This document shows, piece after piece, positions 62,369 to 64,000 of a stretch of 64,000 bases of DNA. Positions within the stretch are counted from its first letter, which is position 1. Each line of letters starts with the position of its first letter. The position numbers and the translations under genes were made by a program. This DNA comes from an uncultured candidate division WPS-2 bacterium (GTDB lineage Bacteria; Vulcanimicrobiota; Vulcanimicrobiia; Vulcanimicrobiales; Vulcanimicrobiaceae), in assembly GCA_937927945.1 (NCBI GenBank), contig CALEYW010000082.1, positions 116,427-180,426 of the forward strand. The letters run 5' to 3'. Below the pieces are notes generated by a model. That model had not been told where the DNA came from. It saw only the letters and a list, made by a program, of their open reading frames with translations, and made no database searches.

Positions 62369-63427
62369 ATGGTCGTCATCATCGGCGCCGGATTAGTCGG
62401 CCTGTCCGTCGCTTACGAACTCGCCAAACGCGGTGCCGACGTGCGTGTCGTTGAGGCCTACGATTCCGCGGCATCGGCCTCATGGGCGGGCGCCGGCAGG
62501 CTTTCCCCGTTCACCGATTCGGAAGGCGGGGACGAGCAAGAGAATTTCTTGGCAACGGCGCTCGGTTTGTACCAAGTCTTCGTCAAGGAGTTGCACAAGC
62601 GCACGGGCGTCGACCCGTACTTGCGCATCGATGGCATCATCGAGGTCGCGCACGACGAGGCGGCCGTGGTCCGCTTACGTGATCGGGCTGCATCGCTCGT
62701 GGGGCGCGGGATCCACGCGCATTGGTTCGAACCCGAGGAAGTACGCCGGCTCGAACCGTTGCTTGGACCGGCGATGCTCGGTGCTTCGCTTATCGAAGAC
62801 GAGGGGCATATCGACAACCGTCAGCTCGGGCGTGCTCTGCGCATGGCTTGCGTCGACGTTGGCGTGCGGCTCGAAGAGCAAGCCGGGCCCGTCGCGCTGG
62901 AGGCGGACGCCCGGCGGGTTCTCGGCGTGCGGGCAGGCGAGCATTTCGTGGCTGCGGATACGGTGGTCAATGCAGCGGGCGCGTGGGCCGGCGAACTTCG
63001 GGGGGTACCGCCGCACCTTCGCATCCCGATCGTCCCCGTAAAGGGTCAGCTGCTTATCTTAGCGATGCCTCGCCGTCTGATCGCACGTGTCTTGTCGGTT
63101 CCGGGGGCTTACTTGATTCCGCGAACTGACGGAACCTTATTGATCGGCGAGACTGTCCGAGAGGCGGGATTCGATATCCGCGTCGATCCGGCTGCAACGC
63201 AAAGCCTGCGCGACGCAGCTGTGCGCGCGATACCGGCGCTCGGCGACCTGGCGATCAGCGAGACATGGGCCGGGTTGCGACCTCGCTCGCCAAACGGCCG
63301 ACCGTTCATCGGTGCAACGGCGCTCGAGGGCTACTTCGTTGCTGCTGGGCACTATCGCAATGGAATCTTATTGGCCCCCGCGACGGCACTCGCCCTTGCC
63401 AATGTCATCGAGGGGAAAGCTTCGTAA
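62369..63427 (+). CDS. thiO: Glycine oxidase ThiO-like FAD enzyme
   Basis: 352 residues from ATG 62369. N-terminal FAD Rossmann motif IIGAGLVGLSVAYELAKRG with VRVVE, then ASWAGAGRLSPFTDSE. The substrate part IPIVPVKGQLLIL, ISETWAGLRPRSPNGRPFIG and AGHYRNGILLAPATALA matches ThiO/DAO-type enzymes. ThiO makes dehydroglycine for the thiazole of thiamine. No other thi gene and no TPP riboswitch is adjacent, so the pathway assignment rests on family resemblance. Confidence 0.8.
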   Translation: MVVIIGAGLVGLSVAYELAKRGADVRVVEAYDSAASASWAGAGRLSPFTDSEGGDEQENFLATALGLYQVFVKELHKRTGVDPYLRIDGIIEVAHDEAAVVRLRDRAASLVGRGIHAHWFEPEEVRRLEPLLGPAMLGASLIEDEGHIDNRQLGRALRMACVDVGVRLEEQAGPVALEADARRVLGVRAGEHFVAADTVVNAAGAWAGELRGVPPHLRIPIVPVKGQLLILAMPRRLIARVLSVPGAYLIPRTDGTLLIGETVREAGFDIRVDPAATQSLRDAAVRAIPALGDLAISETWAGLRPRSPNGRPFIGATALEGYFVAAGHYRNGILLAPATALALANVIEGKAS

Positions 63428-63491
63428 GGGGCAGCAGTAGCGAAGGGGCTCACCTTTCCTGCTTTCGACCCATGAGGAAGAATACGACCGT

Positions 63492-63938
63492 ATGCTTGAA
63501 CCAGGTGCCACACTGCCCTTGTTTACTGTTCGGGACGATACGGGAGCTGAGATCTCGACTCAGGAGCTGCTCGGCACGCAGCTCATTCTCTACTTTTACC
63601 CGAAGGACGACACTTGGGGCTGTACCAAGGAAGCGACACAGTTTCGCGACGACTACGACAACTTCCGCCGCAAGAGCACCGAGCTCGTCGGCGTCAGCCG
63701 CGATTCCGTCGAGTCGCATCGTCTATTCAAGGAAAAATATTTGATACCGTTCCGGCTTCTGGCAGACGTGGAGTCGCGACTCTGCGACGCGTTCGGAGTT
63801 ATCGTCGACGAGAATATCTACGGCAAGAACGCGATACAACGTTCCACGTTTCTCTTCGATCCGAGCGGAACACTCGTCCGCGTTTGGCCGAAAGTCACCG
63901 TGATGGGCCATTCCGACGAGGTCTTGAAAGCGCTTTAA
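63492..63938 (+). CDS. bcp: Thioredoxin-dependent peroxiredoxin (BCP type)
   Basis: 148 residues from ATG 63492 (GAGGAAG upstream). AhpC/TSA fold: LPLFTVRDDTGAEISTQELL, LILYFYPKDDTWGCTKEATQF with peroxidatic Cys in the TxxC motif (TWGC rather than the usual TPGC), VGVSRDSVESHRLFKEKYLI, and STFLFDPSGTLVRVWPKVTV. The usual resolving Cys five residues on is absent (CTKEAT), so 1-Cys or an external resolver. It is a Cys counterpart of the Sec peroxiredoxin at 4597-5103, though the two are not close in sequence. Confidence 0.9.
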   Translation: MLEPGATLPLFTVRDDTGAEISTQELLGTQLILYFYPKDDTWGCTKEATQFRDDYDNFRRKSTELVGVSRDSVESHRLFKEKYLIPFRLLADVESRLCDAFGVIVDENIYGKNAIQRSTFLFDPSGTLVRVWPKVTVMGHSDEVLKAL

Positions 63939-63953
63939 CCCGCATTTGGCAAC

Positions 63954-63996
63954 GGCGGGATTATCCTGACCCCTCCGGCGGGATTAAAATGACCCC
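63954..63996. mobile_element. Tandem terminal-repeat-like sequence, probable IS end (partial)
   Basis: Two 20-bp copies, 63954-63973 (GGCGGGATTATCCTGACCCC) and 63977-63996 (GGCGGGATTAAAATGACCCC), spaced 23 bp apart at the window edge. IS21-family elements are known for multiple short repeats within their ends, and the GGCGGGAT..TGACCCC form is reminiscent of them. No transposase is visible because the window ends here. Confidence 0.45.
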
Positions 63997-64000
63997 GGCG

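Noticed and set aside
62230..62369. Possible TPP riboswitch before thiO
   Set aside because: No CTGAGA/ACCTGAT-type core was found in this interval.

Overview
This is a high-GC stretch of a diderm bacterial chromosome. It encodes an outer-membrane TonB-dependent receptor, a beta-barrel porin and many lipobox lipoproteins. Long proline/serine/threonine linkers after signal peptides, GTG/TTG starts, and large BTAD-type regulators (one fused to a P-loop ATPase, one to a GAF domain) suggest a soil or rock lineage such as Eremiobacterota (WPS-2). That placement is an inference from style, not a phylogenetic result. No rRNA or tRNA gene was recognised.

Layout. 1-245 holds short dispersed repeats. 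246-2971 (minus) is the start of a complex I operon, nuoA-B-C-D. 2994-6980 carries a lipoprotein, a two-TM potassium channel, a peroxiredoxin whose peroxidatic residue is an in-frame TGA (probable selenocysteine), a trypsin-like protease and hflX. 6982-13934 is a cobalamin-uptake locus: btuF faces a cobalamin riboswitch that leads btuB, btuC, an unexpected zinc metallopeptidase lipoprotein and btuD. 13945-19354 has a porin, a secreted protein, a hydrolase and three pseudopilin-like genes. 19474-28134 (plus) has a phosphohexomutase, a tandem dynamin-like protein, nagA, an ArsB/NhaD-type permease, an enoyl-CoA hydratase and an HSDL2-like dehydrogenase. 28083-38551 has a CGNR regulator facing a metallo-beta-lactamase-fold/cupin pair, a membrane-protein pair, three large lipoproteins and a divergent 1025-residue BTAD/NTPase regulator. 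38562-46502 is a mixed accessory zone: XRE regulator, HNH nuclease, a broken TROVE/Ro60 remnant, HAD phosphatase, MFS permease, VOC and WYL proteins, HiPIP and small proteins.

46521-61094 is almost entirely minus strand and reads as a nitrate-respiration island. In transcription order it has a GAF-BTAD regulator, a MobB-like protein, moeA, a dihaem cytochrome c, narG, narH, narJ, narI, a small acidic ORF, an HPP-family membrane protein, a formate/nitrite-family channel, moaA, a helical repeat protein and a monothiol glutaredoxin. It brings its own molybdenum-cofactor genes and two candidate nitrite transporters but no NarK and no NarXL pair. By eye this half is less GC-biased than the first. 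61233-64000 holds a GIY-YIG-like pair, thiO, a Cys peroxiredoxin and, at the very edge, tandem 20-bp repeats resembling an insertion-sequence end.

The strongest novelty is the probable Sec-peroxiredoxin at 4597-5103. Other items worth a look are the peptidase inside the btu operon, a 63-residue protein behind a consensus extended -10 promoter, and the TROVE remnant.
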